This document shows, piece after piece, positions 1 to 8,531 of a DNA stretch of 64,000 nucleotides; position 1 is the stretch's first letter, and each line of letters begins with the position of its first letter. Location: positions 103,713 through 167,712 of the forward strand of contig NZ_QRWD01000002.1 of NCBI RefSeq assembly GCF_003459505.1. Direction: 5' to 3'. A program made the position numbers and the translations under genes. Source of the stretch: Collinsella sp. AF20-14LB. Its GTDB lineage: Bacteria; Actinomycetota; Coriobacteriia; Coriobacteriales; Coriobacteriaceae. A model generated the notes under the pieces. It had not been told where the DNA came from. It ran no database searches and was given only the letters and a program-made list of their open reading frames with translations.

Positions 1-1446
1 CCGCAGGTTCGCTCCGTGGTCTCCAAGACCATGGAGGAGTGGCTGCTGCCGGCTCAGCTCTACATCCAGAACAAGTTCCGCGAGGCCTTCGATGCCGTCG
101 AGGACCAGCTCCCCGAGCACACCGTGCTGGAGCCCGAGGGCAACAAGAGCAGCTTTACCGTCACCTTCCCCAGCTGGAAGGAGCGCGACGACGCCCACGC
201 GGTGCTCGCCAACGGTGGCGTGCGCTTCCGCAGCGGCAAGGCGCTCGTGCCCTTCCGCATCACCGGCAACATCGACTGGGGCGTTCCGGTGCCCGAGGTC
301 GATGGCGTCTCCGACGTCACCTGCTGGTGCTGGCCCGAGAGCCTGTGGGCGCCCATCAGCTATACGCGTACCGTGCTCGCGCGCGATGCCAAGGCCGCCG
401 GCGTGACCGAGGGCGTCGCCGCCCAGGATGCCGCCCTCATGGGCGAGCCCGCCGCCGACTCCACGCAGGTGCCCGCACCCACCTACCAGCACAGCTCGCT
501 CGACTGGCGCGACTGGTGGTGCTCTGACGACGCTCAGATTTACCAGTTCATCGGTCAGGACAACATCTATTTCTACTGCATCGCGCAGACCGCCATGTGG
601 GAGGCCCTGGGCTGGGACCTCACGCAGAGCACCGTCAGCGCCTGCTACCACCTGCTCTACATGGGCAAAAAGGCCAGCTCGTCCTCGCAGACGCCTCCCC
701 CGCCGGCAGACGACCTGCTCAACCACTACACCTGCGAGCAGATGCGCGCGCACTGGCTGTCGCTCGGCCTGTCCGAGAAGCCGGTAAGCTTTAGCCCCAA
801 GGCATACGACACGCGTGTGACCGGCAAGGACAAGGACGGCAACGAGGTACGCGCCTGCGACGACAAGCGCGTTATCGACCCAGCCCTTAAGGAGAGCGCC
901 CTTTTGACCGGCGTGTTCAACCGTCTGGCCCGCAGCTGCTTCTACGGCGTCGCCGTCAAGGAAGGCGACGAGAGCCCCTACCGCAACGGCTGCATCCCCG
1001 CCGGTGCAGCTTCTGACACCGTGGTCGAGGCCGCCGAGCAGGCAGCCCTCGCCTTTGAGCAGGCCATGTACAAGTTCGAGACGCACCGCGCGCTCGCCGT
1101 GTGCGACGACTACCTGCGCGCCGCCAACAAGCGCTGGAGCGACGCTTCCAAGGCCGCCAACAAGCTCGAAGGCAAGCCAGCAAACGCCGCGATGACGCAG
1201 GCCCTTGTCGACGCCTTTACCGAGCTGCGCGTGGCGACCGTCCTGATGCACGGTATTGTGCCGGCCGGCTGCGAGCTCATCTGCGAGTACTTCGACATCG
1301 ACCCGGTCGCCTTCTTTAGCTGGGATAACATCTTCGCCTCCACGGATGAGTTTGTGGAGAGCCTGGGCGAGAAGCCCGGCGAGCACCGCGTAAAGCCGCT
1401 ACCCCCGCGCTTCGACTTCTTTAGCAAGCACGAGAGCCAGTACTAA
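1..1446 (+). CDS. Methionyl-tRNA-synthetase-like class I aminoacyl-tRNA synthetase (3' part, 5' end outside window)
   Basis: The reading frame is open from base 1, so the gene enters from the left and only its C-terminal part is visible. The segment RITGNIDWGVPVPE, followed by a Cys/Trp-rich stretch ending APISY, resembles the MetRS region before the second half of the catalytic fold. FIGQDNIYFYCI near nt 550-585 matches the MetRS FIGKDNIYFH-type block. The place of the KMSKS loop (nt about 667-690) reads GKKASSSSQTPPPP, so the canonical motif is degenerate. The C-terminal half is helical and fits an anticodon-binding domain. It may charge tRNA-Met, or it may be a divergent paralogue. The N-terminal HIGH motif cannot be checked here. 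Confidence 0.72.
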   Translation, partial: PQVRSVVSKTMEEWLLPAQLYIQNKFREAFDAVEDQLPEHTVLEPEGNKSSFTVTFPSWKERDDAHAVLANGGVRFRSGKALVPFRITGNIDWGVPVPEVDGVSDVTCWCWPESLWAPISYTRTVLARDAKAAGVTEGVAAQDAALMGEPAADSTQVPAPTYQHSSLDWRDWWCSDDAQIYQFIGQDNIYFYCIAQTAMWEALGWDLTQSTVSACYHLLYMGKKASSSSQTPPPPADDLLNHYTCEQMRAHWLSLGLSEKPVSFSPKAYDTRVTGKDKDGNEVRACDDKRVIDPALKESALLTGVFNRLARSCFYGVAVKEGDESPYRNGCIPAGAASDTVVEAAEQAALAFEQAMYKFETHRALAVCDDYLRAANKRWSDASKAANKLEGKPANAAMTQALVDAFTELRVATVLMHGIVPAGCELICEYFDIDPVAFFSWDNIFASTDEFVESLGEKPGEHRVKPLPPRFDFFSKHESQY

Positions 1447-1483
1447 AACACTCGACATGTAATGGAATGGGAAGGAAAGACGG

Positions 1484-2587
1484 ATGTCCAAGCCGCGTCG
1501 TCGTAAGCAGAAAAAGCAGGTCAAGGCCGAGCTCAAGCTCAGGCAGTTTGCCGCCACCGAGCTTTCCGACCAGCTTGCCGCCCTTCCCTGCGCCGCCGAT
1601 CTGCCGCGCTTTATAGTCGACACGGTCGCCGGCGCCTATGCGCCCGCCGAGGCCGAGCTCATGATCAAGGGCTTCGGCGCCGCGGTCACACGCCCGGTCA
1701 CGCTGCGCGCCAACACGCTCAAGGCGACCGCCGAGGACATCGCCGCCGCGCTCGACGCAGCCGGCATCGCCCACCAAACCGTCGCCTGGTACCCGGACGC
1801 TTTCATCCTGCCCGAGGCCCAGGTTTCCGACCTGTGGGACCTCGACATCTACCGCGACGGCAAGATCTACTTGCAAAGTCTGTCGTCCATGATGCCGCCG
1901 TTGGTCTTGGGCGCCCAGGCCGGCGAGGACATCCTGGACATGTGCGCGGCCCCCGGCGGCAAGACGACGCAGATCGCCGCCCTCACGCAGGGGCAGGCGC
2001 ACCTTACCGCCTGCGAGATGAGCATTCCCCGCGCCGAGAAGCTCGAAGCCAACCTCCACCGCCAAGGCGCAAAAAACGTGCCCGTCATGCGCATCGACGC
2101 ACGCGAGCTCGACGAGTTCTTCCGCTTTGACCGTATCCTGCTCGACGCTCCCTGCACCGGCACGGGCACCGTCGTCAGCGGCAACGAGAAGAGCCTGCGC
2201 GGCCTCACCGAGCAGTTGCTGAGCAAGTGCGCCCGCTCGCAGCGAGCACTTCTGGACCGCGCCATGGGAGCCCTCAAACCGGGCGGCACGCTCGTCTATT
2301 CGACTTGTTCGATCTTGCCGCAGGAAAACGAGGACGCCCTGCAAGAGGCCCTCGACAAGCATATGGACTGCGAGCTCATCCCCCTCGACGGCACGCCAAG
2401 CGAAAGTGAGGCACGCCGCGCCCAGGAAGCTGGCGAGAAGCCGCGCATCGAGTCCAACGCCCTGACCGAGGCCATTGCCGCGGGTCAGGTATCGGCCATC
2501 GCCAACGGCCTGCCCGGCACGCTCACCATTCCGCCCAGCCGCGAATTTGAGGGCTTCTACATTGCCCTGATCCGAAAACGCAGCTAG
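1484..2587 (+). CDS. RsmB/NOP2/Sun-family RNA m5C methyltransferase
   Basis: This is a SAM-dependent RNA cytosine-C5 methyltransferase of 367 residues. The SAM-binding loop MCAAPGGKT lies near residue 153. The motif IV cysteine is in DAPCTGTG near residue 221. The motif VI nucleophile is in YSTCS near residue 273. These two cysteines are the catalytic pair of the NOL1/NOP2/Sun family. The N-terminus is very basic (KPRRRKQKK), suggesting RNA contact. The gene starts 37 bp after the synthetase-like gene on the same strand, with a GGAAGG-type ribosome-binding site, so the two are probably co-transcribed. The target base (16S rRNA or tRNA) cannot be decided from sequence. Confidence 0.9.
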   Translation: MSKPRRRKQKKQVKAELKLRQFAATELSDQLAALPCAADLPRFIVDTVAGAYAPAEAELMIKGFGAAVTRPVTLRANTLKATAEDIAAALDAAGIAHQTVAWYPDAFILPEAQVSDLWDLDIYRDGKIYLQSLSSMMPPLVLGAQAGEDILDMCAAPGGKTTQIAALTQGQAHLTACEMSIPRAEKLEANLHRQGAKNVPVMRIDARELDEFFRFDRILLDAPCTGTGTVVSGNEKSLRGLTEQLLSKCARSQRALLDRAMGALKPGGTLVYSTCSILPQENEDALQEALDKHMDCELIPLDGTPSESEARRAQEAGEKPRIESNALTEAIAAGQVSAIANGLPGTLTIPPSREFEGFYIALIRKRS

Positions 2588-2611
2588 CGTACGGATCCAA
2601 AACTCAACAAG

Positions 2612-2782
2612 CTATCTCCGTGCGCGTTTGTCCTGCTGGTCGCGATGCTGTTTAAGCATCGCGCGCTCCTTGCGTTCGGCCCTTTTGCCCTTAATGGCCG
2701 TGACCACAAAGTAGATGACCGCGGCGGCAACGATTGCGCCCACGCATAGGCCAATCGAGCCCAACATTGCCGAAAATTCCAT
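2612..2782 (-). CDS. Small single-pass membrane protein (56 aa), unknown function
   Basis: A short minus-strand ORF of 56 residues begins MEFSAMLGSIG. It has one hydrophobic segment (about residues 7-28) followed by a strongly basic tail rich in Lys and Arg (KGKRAERKER), a topology expected to put the C-terminus in the cytoplasm. A purine-rich AGAGAGGTG lies a few bases upstream of the ATG. It sits convergently against the methyltransferase gene and divergently from the TIM-barrel gene. Support comes from the ribosome-binding site, the clean membrane-plus-basic-tail pattern and the lack of a better reading of this 385-bp gap. No family is recognised. Confidence 0.6.
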   Translation of the reverse strand: MEFSAMLGSIGLCVGAIVAAAVIYFVVTAIKGKRAERKERAMLKQHRDQQDKRARR

Positions 2783-2972
2783 ACCGCGTCACCTCTCTTT
2801 TAAACGGGACTTTCAAGATAGCACCTCGATCCCCGCCACCACAGCTCCTTCACGTTCGCCGCCCTTCGGTCTAACGGAGGACGCGGCGGGGAAAAATCAA
2901 CTCGTCAAACGATTTAGCAAGCACAACGCTGCCGGCACCCTGCCGGCCGTCATCACATAGAATCGAGCCTCC

Positions 2973-4064
2973 ATGGATACCCTCAACGATCTAAATGAGC
3001 GCGTCGACGCCTTCGTCGGCACCAGCTCCTTCGACACGCCTGCCGCGGCAAACGACCAAGCCCCCATCGATGTGCCCGCCGAGGTTCACGAGGACATTGT
3101 CGCCTCGATCGATTTCTCCGAGGTCGAGCTCGCAGACGAGTTCACCGAACCCCAGGTAGCCGTGACCCCCAACGGACTGCTTCCCATGGAGCCGCTGCCC
3201 ATCGACGGGCGCCTGCGCAAGGCGGCCCTTCGCATGCCTGACGAGATTGAGGAGGCCAGCGGCTTCACGCTCTTCGGCCGTCGTATCAAATCGCTCATCT
3301 ACACCACCGACGTCGCGGTCATCCGCAACTCCAATGCCGATGCCGTCTTTGCCGTTTACCCCTTCACGCCGCAGCCGGCCATTACGCAGGCGCTGCTGAC
3401 CGTCGCCGAGTGCCCGGTCTTCGTAGGCGTGGGCGGTGGCACCACCACCGGTAAGCGCTCCGTGCAGATGGCAGCCGTCTCCGAGATGCAGGGCGCGGCG
3501 GGATGCGTGGTCAACTCCCCCGCCACCGCCGAGATGGTCGAGCACATCACCAACATCGCCGACATCCCCGTCATCGCCACGGTCGTTCGTTGCGACGACG
3601 ATGCTCACGCCAAAGTGCGCGCCGGCGCCAAGATCCTCAACATCGCCGCCGGCAAGAACACGCCGCAGGTCCTGCGTGAACTGCGCGAGCACTATCCCAA
3701 CCTGCCGCTCATCGCGCCGGGCGGCAAGACGCCCGAGAGCATCCGTGAAACCATCGCCGCCGGAGCCAACGCCATCATCTGGACGCCGCCTTCGGCACAG
3801 CAGCTACAGACCGACATGATGCAGCGTTATCGCAAGATGAAGGAAGACGCCACACCTGTCATCTCGCGCGACGATGTACCCATTATCGACCAGGTCGCCG
3901 CCGCCGAGGTCAGCCAGGTCGAGAACATGAATCCCGATGTGCCGATTCCCGACGAAGTCATCGAGCGCGTCGCTTCGATCCACGAGCGCGTCGAGGAGCA
4001 TCGCGCCAACCGCGGCCTCAAGCCGTCACTGCACGGCTTCTTCTTCCGCGGAAAGAAACGCTAG
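2973..4064 (+). CDS. TIM-barrel-like protein resembling KDPG-aldolase / phosphate-binding-barrel enzymes
   Basis: The protein has 363 residues. Residues 1 to about 75 are acidic and low in complexity. The core then shows alternating strand and helix elements: PVFVGVGGGTTTG, IPVIATVV, GAKILNIAAG, NLPLIAPGGKTPESI and ANAIIWTPPS. The late GGKTPESI segment resembles the phosphate-binding end of class I aldolase-like barrels such as KDPG aldolase. No catalytic lysine can be assigned with confidence. A C-terminal extension of about 70 residues ends in basic residues. The gene has a strong terminator at 4076. The enzymatic function is unknown; the barrel fold is inferred from pattern only. Confidence 0.6.
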   Translation: MDTLNDLNERVDAFVGTSSFDTPAAANDQAPIDVPAEVHEDIVASIDFSEVELADEFTEPQVAVTPNGLLPMEPLPIDGRLRKAALRMPDEIEEASGFTLFGRRIKSLIYTTDVAVIRNSNADAVFAVYPFTPQPAITQALLTVAECPVFVGVGGGTTTGKRSVQMAAVSEMQGAAGCVVNSPATAEMVEHITNIADIPVIATVVRCDDDAHAKVRAGAKILNIAAGKNTPQVLRELREHYPNLPLIAPGGKTPESIRETIAAGANAIIWTPPSAQQLQTDMMQRYRKMKEDATPVISRDDVPIIDQVAAAEVSQVENMNPDVPIPDEVIERVASIHERVEEHRANRGLKPSLHGFFFRGKKR

Positions 4065-4075
4065 CAAAACATCTT

Positions 4076-4113
4076 GGCCCGCCCCACAAACGTGAGGCGG
4101 GCCGTTTTCGTTT
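4076..4113 (+). terminator. Rho-independent terminator after the TIM-barrel gene
   Basis: The arms GGCCCGCC (4076-4083) and GGCGGGCC (4096-4103) are followed by the T-rich tail GTTTTCGTTT. It lies 11 bp after the stop codon. Confidence 0.85.
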
Positions 4114-4144
4114 GAGCAATCATGCAGCGATGTGATGGGGCAAA

Positions 4145-5035
4145 TTAATCCACGCGCTTGTCGCCCATAAAGAAGAGCGCCACCGTGCCAGGTCCGGTAT
4201 GCGAGCCAATCAGAGTACCGATGTTATTGATCTCAATCTTGCCTTTAAGCTGCGGAATCTGTTCCTCGATCAGCGCCGCAACTGCCTCGGCATCCTCGCG
4301 GCACGCCGAGTGCGACATGACGCACTTACCCGAATAATCCGCACCGTCCTGCACGTGTGCCATCATGGTCTTAGCCATCTCGGAAATCGCGCGCTTCTTA
4401 GTGCGAATCTTCTCACGTGGCGACAGCCCACCTTCGCAATCGACCGTCATAAGCGGGCAAATCTTAAGCGCCGTGCCGATGATCGCGCTCGCGGCCGAAA
4501 TGCGACCGCCGCGCAGGTAGCTCGACAGATCGGTCGAGAAGAACCAGTGGTGCAGGTTGAGCTTGTGCTCCTCGATCCAAGCGGCCGTCTCGTCGAGTGA
4601 CGCCCCGCTATCGCGCACGTCGGCGGCATATTCCAGCAACAGGCCAAAGCCCGAAGACGCCGCCAACGAATCGATGACGCGCACCTTGCCGCCCTGAGGA
4701 TAGCGATCCGCGAGCATCTGTGCCGCAACGCAGGCCGATCCATACGTGCCCGAAATACCCGACGACAACGTCAGGTGCAGCACGTCTTTACCCTCGGCAA
4801 CAAACGGCTCCCAAAACTCCTCGTACTCACCCACGCTCACCTGAGACGTCTTGGGCATGGCGCCCGCGGCAATCTGGGCAAAAAACTCGTCCGGCGTAAT
4901 CGACTGATACAGATCGTCCGTATAGACAACATCGTCGATCTCGTAATGAAAACACACGACAGGGATATTGCGCGACGCAAAGAACTCACGGGTTCGATCG
5001 GCGGCGGATTCACAGGTCAGGACAAAATCACTCAT
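4145..5035 (-). CDS. DegV family fatty-acid-binding protein
   Basis: The 296-residue length and layout match DegV proteins, which bind long-chain fatty acids and in FakA/FakB systems present acyl groups for phosphorylation. Visible signatures are the N-terminal LTCESAAD strand, the TSQVSVGEY segment, the LSSGISGTYGSA loop near residues 90-101, and YLRGGRISAASAIIG near residue 170. These are the family's usual lipid-pocket motifs. No FakA kinase lies nearby. The start has AAGGAG seven bases upstream. The promoter overlaps a perfect palindrome at 5053-5078, suggesting repression by a dimeric regulator. Confidence 0.92.
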   Translation of the reverse strand: MSDFVLTCESAADRTREFFASRNIPVVCFHYEIDDVVYTDDLYQSITPDEFFAQIAAGAMPKTSQVSVGEYEEFWEPFVAEGKDVLHLTLSSGISGTYGSACVAAQMLADRYPQGGKVRVIDSLAASSGFGLLLEYAADVRDSGASLDETAAWIEEHKLNLHHWFFSTDLSSYLRGGRISAASAIIGTALKICPLMTVDCEGGLSPREKIRTKKRAISEMAKTMMAHVQDGADYSGKCVMSHSACREDAEAVAALIEEQIPQLKGKIEINNIGTLIGSHTGPGTVALFFMGDKRVD

Positions 5036-5052
5036 ATGAGGCTCCTTAAGTA

Positions 5053-5078
5053 TTGCTGTGCAAATTATCGCACAGCAA
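5053..5078 (-). promoter_or_regulatory. Perfect 9+9 palindrome over the degV promoter (operator candidate)
   Basis: The arms TTGCTGTGC (5053-5061) and GCACAGCAA (5070-5078) are perfect inverted repeats around an 8-bp AT-rich centre. Read on the minus strand, the centre supplies an extended -10 element, TGCGATAAT, 18-40 bp before the degV start. A repressor bound here would cover the promoter. Confidence 0.6.
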
Positions 5079-5355
5079 GCCTAAATACGATACAAATGTC
5101 CACTATTTACCAATGCGAACCATTTGTATTGATTATCTTTATCATGAACATCCCCATCCCCGCCATGGGCCAACATGGGCAAAATCACCCGCTTTGCCTC
5201 CACTCAACCGCCATATCTACCTCAACTAAATCGATTTACCAAACCGTTCAGCCGACAATTCAGCCGCCGGCGCAAAATCGAAACAAAGCCGGCGCATACT
5301 GGTAAACGCTTGACACTGTTTTATCAGTTTTACCAACCATATCGGAAGGTGTTTC

Positions 5356-7272
5356 ATGGTCGCATTCGATCGCAATCCGCAAGACTTCAAGTATCTGCGC
5401 CTGCTGTCGAGACAGTTTCCCACCGAGCAATCCGCGTTTACCGAGATCATCAATCTCTCGGCCATCCTCAACCTGCCCAAGGGCACCGAGCACTTTATGA
5501 GCGACCTGCATGGCGAATACGAAGCCTTCATGCACATCCTCAACAACTGCTCGGGCGTCGTACGCGAGCATGTCGACGAGATCTTTGGCGACATGCTCAC
5601 CTTTTATGAAAAGGGCGAGCTGTGCACGCTCATCTACTACCCGCGCGAGAAGATCGAGCTGGTCCGCAGCCAGCACGAGGACTCACCTACCTGGTATAAA
5701 ACCATGCTCGACCAGCTTATTGTGGTTGCCCGCTCGCTTTCGAGCCGCTATACCCGCTCCAAGGTGCGTAAGGCCATCCCGCGCGATTACGCCTACATCA
5801 TCGACGAGCTGCTGCACACGCATCCGGACGAGAACAACTATCGCGTGCGCTATCACGAGCGCATCGTGGAGTCCATTCTGGAGACCGCCAGCGCCGACGA
5901 CTTTATCGAGTCGCTTGCCTCGCTCATCAAGCGCCTGGCCGTCGACCACCTGCACCTGGTGGGCGACATCTTCGACCGCGGCGGCGGCGCGGCCAAGATT
6001 ATGGACCGCCTGCTCACCTACCATTCGCTCGACATCCAGTGGGGCAATCACGACCTGCTGTGGATGGGCGCCGCTGCCGGCGAGCCCGCCTGCATCGCCA
6101 CGGTGCTGCGCAACAACCTGCGCTACGACAACTACGAGATTCTCGAAAACGACTATGGCATCTCGCTGCGCGAGCTTGTCGCCTTCGCCGACGCCGCCTA
6201 TATCGCCGGCGAGCCCATCAGCCCGCTGATCAAAGCCATCAACGTCCTGCTCTTTAAGCTCGAGGGCCAGATTATCCAGCGTCACCCGGAGTTCGACATG
6301 GCCGACCGCCTGCTGCTCGACAAGGTCGATCACGACGCCGGCACGGTCACCCTCGCCGACGGCAGCGTATGGCCGCTCACGACCAACGACTTCCCCACCG
6401 TCGATCCGACGGACCCCTACACGCTCACACCCGAGGAGCAGCACATCATCGACAAGCTCGTGTCCGAGTTTGTCACCGCCGATCACCTACATCGCCACAT
6501 CGATTTCCTCTATACCCACGGCTCCATGTATAAGGTCGCCAACGGCAACCTGCTGTTCCATGGCTGCGTGCCGCTCAACGAGGATGGTACCTTTAGCAGC
6601 ATGAACTGCCTGGGCACCTGGCACGCAGGCCGCGATTATCTCGATTTTTGCGACCGCATCGCCCGCCGCGCCTGGCGCGTGGGCGACCGCGACGCCCTCG
6701 ACTGGATGTGGTACCTGTGGATCGGCTTTAACTCACCCGCCAGCGGACGCCTGGTGCGTACCTTTGAGCGCGCCTATATCGCCGATAAGAGCACCTGGGT
6801 CGAGCCGATGGACCCGTACTTTACGCTAACCAAGTCGCCCTCGGTCTGCGACGACATCATGCGCGAGTTCGGCGTTGCCCCCATGGCATGTTCGCCGACC
6901 GGTCACATCATCAATGGCCATACGCCCGTCAAGACTACCAAGGGCGAGCAGCCCATCCGCGCCAACGGCAAGCTGCTGGTCATCGATGGCGGTTTCTGCC
7001 GCGCCTACCACCCCAAGACGGGCATCGCCGGCTACACGCTCATCTCGAGCTCGCGCGGATGCCGCCTCAAGTCGCACCAGGCCTTTACCACCGTTGCCGA
7101 GGCGCTCACCCGCAACATCGACATCGAAAGCGAGACCAACCGCTTTGATGAGGCCGACCGGCGCCGCATGGTGAGCGACACCGATACCGGCGTCAAGATT
7201 CGCAGCCAGATCCAGGACCTACGCCAACTGCTCGATGCATATAGAAACGGTGCTATCGAGGAGCGCGTCTAG
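5356..7272 (+). CDS. fbp: Fructose-1,6-bisphosphatase, class III
   Basis: This enzyme hydrolyses fructose-1,6-bisphosphate to fructose-6-phosphate in gluconeogenesis. At 638 residues it has the length of the class III enzyme known mainly from Firmicutes. The calcineurin-like metallophosphatase motifs are intact: SDLHGE near residue 50, GDIFDRGG near 203, WGNHDLLW near 228, and a late GHTPV near 520. GGAAGG precedes the ATG. The 320-bp upstream region contains a TTGACA box at 5310-5315 but no convincing -10 at standard spacing. That same gap holds the degV operator; no other gene is seen in it. Confidence 0.95.
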   Translation: MVAFDRNPQDFKYLRLLSRQFPTEQSAFTEIINLSAILNLPKGTEHFMSDLHGEYEAFMHILNNCSGVVREHVDEIFGDMLTFYEKGELCTLIYYPREKIELVRSQHEDSPTWYKTMLDQLIVVARSLSSRYTRSKVRKAIPRDYAYIIDELLHTHPDENNYRVRYHERIVESILETASADDFIESLASLIKRLAVDHLHLVGDIFDRGGGAAKIMDRLLTYHSLDIQWGNHDLLWMGAAAGEPACIATVLRNNLRYDNYEILENDYGISLRELVAFADAAYIAGEPISPLIKAINVLLFKLEGQIIQRHPEFDMADRLLLDKVDHDAGTVTLADGSVWPLTTNDFPTVDPTDPYTLTPEEQHIIDKLVSEFVTADHLHRHIDFLYTHGSMYKVANGNLLFHGCVPLNEDGTFSSMNCLGTWHAGRDYLDFCDRIARRAWRVGDRDALDWMWYLWIGFNSPASGRLVRTFERAYIADKSTWVEPMDPYFTLTKSPSVCDDIMREFGVAPMACSPTGHIINGHTPVKTTKGEQPIRANGKLLVIDGGFCRAYHPKTGIAGYTLISSSRGCRLKSHQAFTTVAEALTRNIDIESETNRFDEADRRRMVSDTDTGVKIRSQIQDLRQLLDAYRNGAIEERV

Positions 7273-7350
7273 CTCCACCCGTGGGGATTGGCTAAACTTG
7301 CTGAGTTCATCATCCCCGCGGCGCCCCGGCGCAATCCTAAGGCAGGTACC

Positions 7351-7746
7351 ATGCAAAAGCTCCTTGCGCAGATCATGAAGTTTGGCGTCGTCGGCGTCGT
7401 CGCCACGGTCATCGACTTTGGCATCATGAATCTGCTCCACTACGGTCTGGGCCTTAACATCCTGATCGCCAACACCAGCGGCTTTATCGTCTCGCTCATC
7501 TTTAACTACGTCGCGAGCATGAAGTACGTGTTTGCACACAAGGAGGGCATGAGTCGCCGCCGCGAGTTCATTATCTTTGTCGTGCTGTCCGTGATCGGCT
7601 TGGCGCTCAACGACGGTATCGTGCTGGCGCTCAACGCCGGTCTGGGGCTCGAGGCCAATATCGCCAAGATTTGCGCCACCGCACTGGTCATGGTCTACAA
7701 CTTTGTGACCCGAAAGATCTTCCTGGAGGGCGAGGAGACCAAATAG
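7351..7746 (+). CDS. GtrA family membrane protein (first copy)
   Basis: A 131-residue protein with four hydrophobic segments, typical of the GtrA family. These are small membrane proteins thought to help move lipid-linked sugars across the membrane. The ATG at 7351 is chosen because AAGGCAGG lies just upstream and the first membrane helix (MKFGVVGVVATVIDFG) follows directly. An in-frame TTG further upstream (7288) lacks a ribosome-binding site. The segment NYVASMKYVFAHKEGMSRRREF is nearly repeated in the next gene, so the two are paralogues. No glycosyltransferase neighbours are present. Confidence 0.88.
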   Translation: MQKLLAQIMKFGVVGVVATVIDFGIMNLLHYGLGLNILIANTSGFIVSLIFNYVASMKYVFAHKEGMSRRREFIIFVVLSVIGLALNDGIVLALNAGLGLEANIAKICATALVMVYNFVTRKIFLEGEETK

Positions 7747-7770
7747 CTCGGCCTCCTCGTTGCACTACGG

Positions 7771-7814
7771 GGCCCACGAACGACGTGCGTCGAGCGCTGC
7801 GTTGTTCGTGGGCC
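7771..7814 (+). terminator. Inverted repeat, probable terminator after first GtrA gene
   Basis: The 11-bp arms GGCCCACGAAC (7771-7781) and GTTCGTGGGCC (7804-7814) are perfect. The loop is long (22 nt) and the T-tract is weak (TTGCTCGTTT). Confidence 0.55.
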
Positions 7815-7828
7815 TTGCTCGTTTACGG

Positions 7829-7870
7829 GCAAATTTGGCACGTTTGCGGATTGTCTCTTGCAAATTTGGC
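7829..7870. repeat. Direct repeat GCAAATTTGGC x2 upstream of second GtrA gene
   Basis: The same 11-mer occurs at 7829-7839 and 7860-7870, 31 bp apart start to start (about three helical turns), in the promoter region of the second GtrA gene. It may be a pair of regulator sites; no regulator is assigned. Confidence 0.4.
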
Positions 7871-7965
7871 GAGTTCGTATAGTTCTTGGCAAAGACCTTA
7901 CGTTTCCCATGCAAAAGCTCTAAAGTATCCTCTGCTCGATTCGTCAACGCATTGGATGTGATTAC

Positions 7966-8373
7966 GTGCGCAAGGCACTGGCACAACCTCATACTAAGCA
8001 ATTCCTCAAGTTCGCTGTCGTGGGCCTTATCTCCTTTGGCATCGACTGGGGCATGCTGATTGCGCTCGTCGAGCTGTTCCATCTCGACTTTTTGATGAGC
8101 ACCACAGTCTCGTTTACCACCTCCGTCGTAGTTAACTACTGGCTCAGCATGAAGTACGTGTTCGACCATCGCGAGGGCATGAGCCGCAAGCGCGAGTTTA
8201 CGATCTTCACCATCCTGTCGGTAATTGGTCTGGGTCTCAACGACCTGTACATGTTTGTGGGCGTCACGTTTTTGAGCATCGGCTACCAGGCCATGAAGGC
8301 AATCGCAACGTTCTTGGTCACCTGGTACAACTACTTTAGCCGTCGCTTATTCCTCGAGGGCGCGCAGTCGTAG
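7966..8373 (+). CDS. GtrA family membrane protein (second copy)
   Basis: A 135-residue four-helix membrane protein, a paralogue of the gene ending at 7746. Shared blocks are KFAVVGLISFGIDWG, NYWLSMKYVFDHREGMSRKREF and YFSRRLFLEG. The GTG start at 7966 places the first helix about 15 residues in, as in the other copy. It has its own upstream region with a paired direct repeat and its own terminator, so the duplicated genes can be expressed separately. A role in flipping polyprenyl-linked sugars is inferred from the family only. Confidence 0.88.
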   Translation: MRKALAQPHTKQFLKFAVVGLISFGIDWGMLIALVELFHLDFLMSTTVSFTTSVVVNYWLSMKYVFDHREGMSRKREFTIFTILSVIGLGLNDLYMFVGVTFLSIGYQAMKAIATFLVTWYNYFSRRLFLEGAQS

Positions 8374-8398
8374 ACGGCCCAACATAATCTCGCTTCGC

Positions 8399-8436
8399 AG
8401 CCGGTTGGAATTCACGTTCCAACCGGCTTTTTGTTT
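8399..8436 (+). terminator. Rho-independent terminator after second GtrA gene
   Basis: Perfect 12-bp arms AGCCGGTTGGAA and TTCCAACCGGCT enclose a 6-nt loop, followed by TTTTGTTT. Confidence 0.9.
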
Positions 8437-8471
8437 GCCGAGAGACCCGGCGACCCAGTCCTCTACGCATG

Positions 8472-8511
8472 AAAAACGGGCGGCTCGGATGTTGGTCCGA
8501 ACCGCCCGTTT
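8472..8511 (-). terminator. Rho-independent terminator of the DUF4430 operon
   Basis: On the minus strand, the arms around ACGGGCGGTTCGGA and TCCGAGCCGCCCGT enclose CCAACA and run into a T-rich tail. It lies 20 bp beyond the last stop of the DUF4430 operon. Confidence 0.85.
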
Positions 8512-8531
8512 GGCGCGCCATGTCGAGGCCT

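Noticed and set aside
2715..2960. 81-codon plus-strand ORF before the TIM-barrel gene
   Set aside because: Low-complexity reading with no ribosome-binding site. It overlaps the better-supported 56-aa minus-strand membrane protein.
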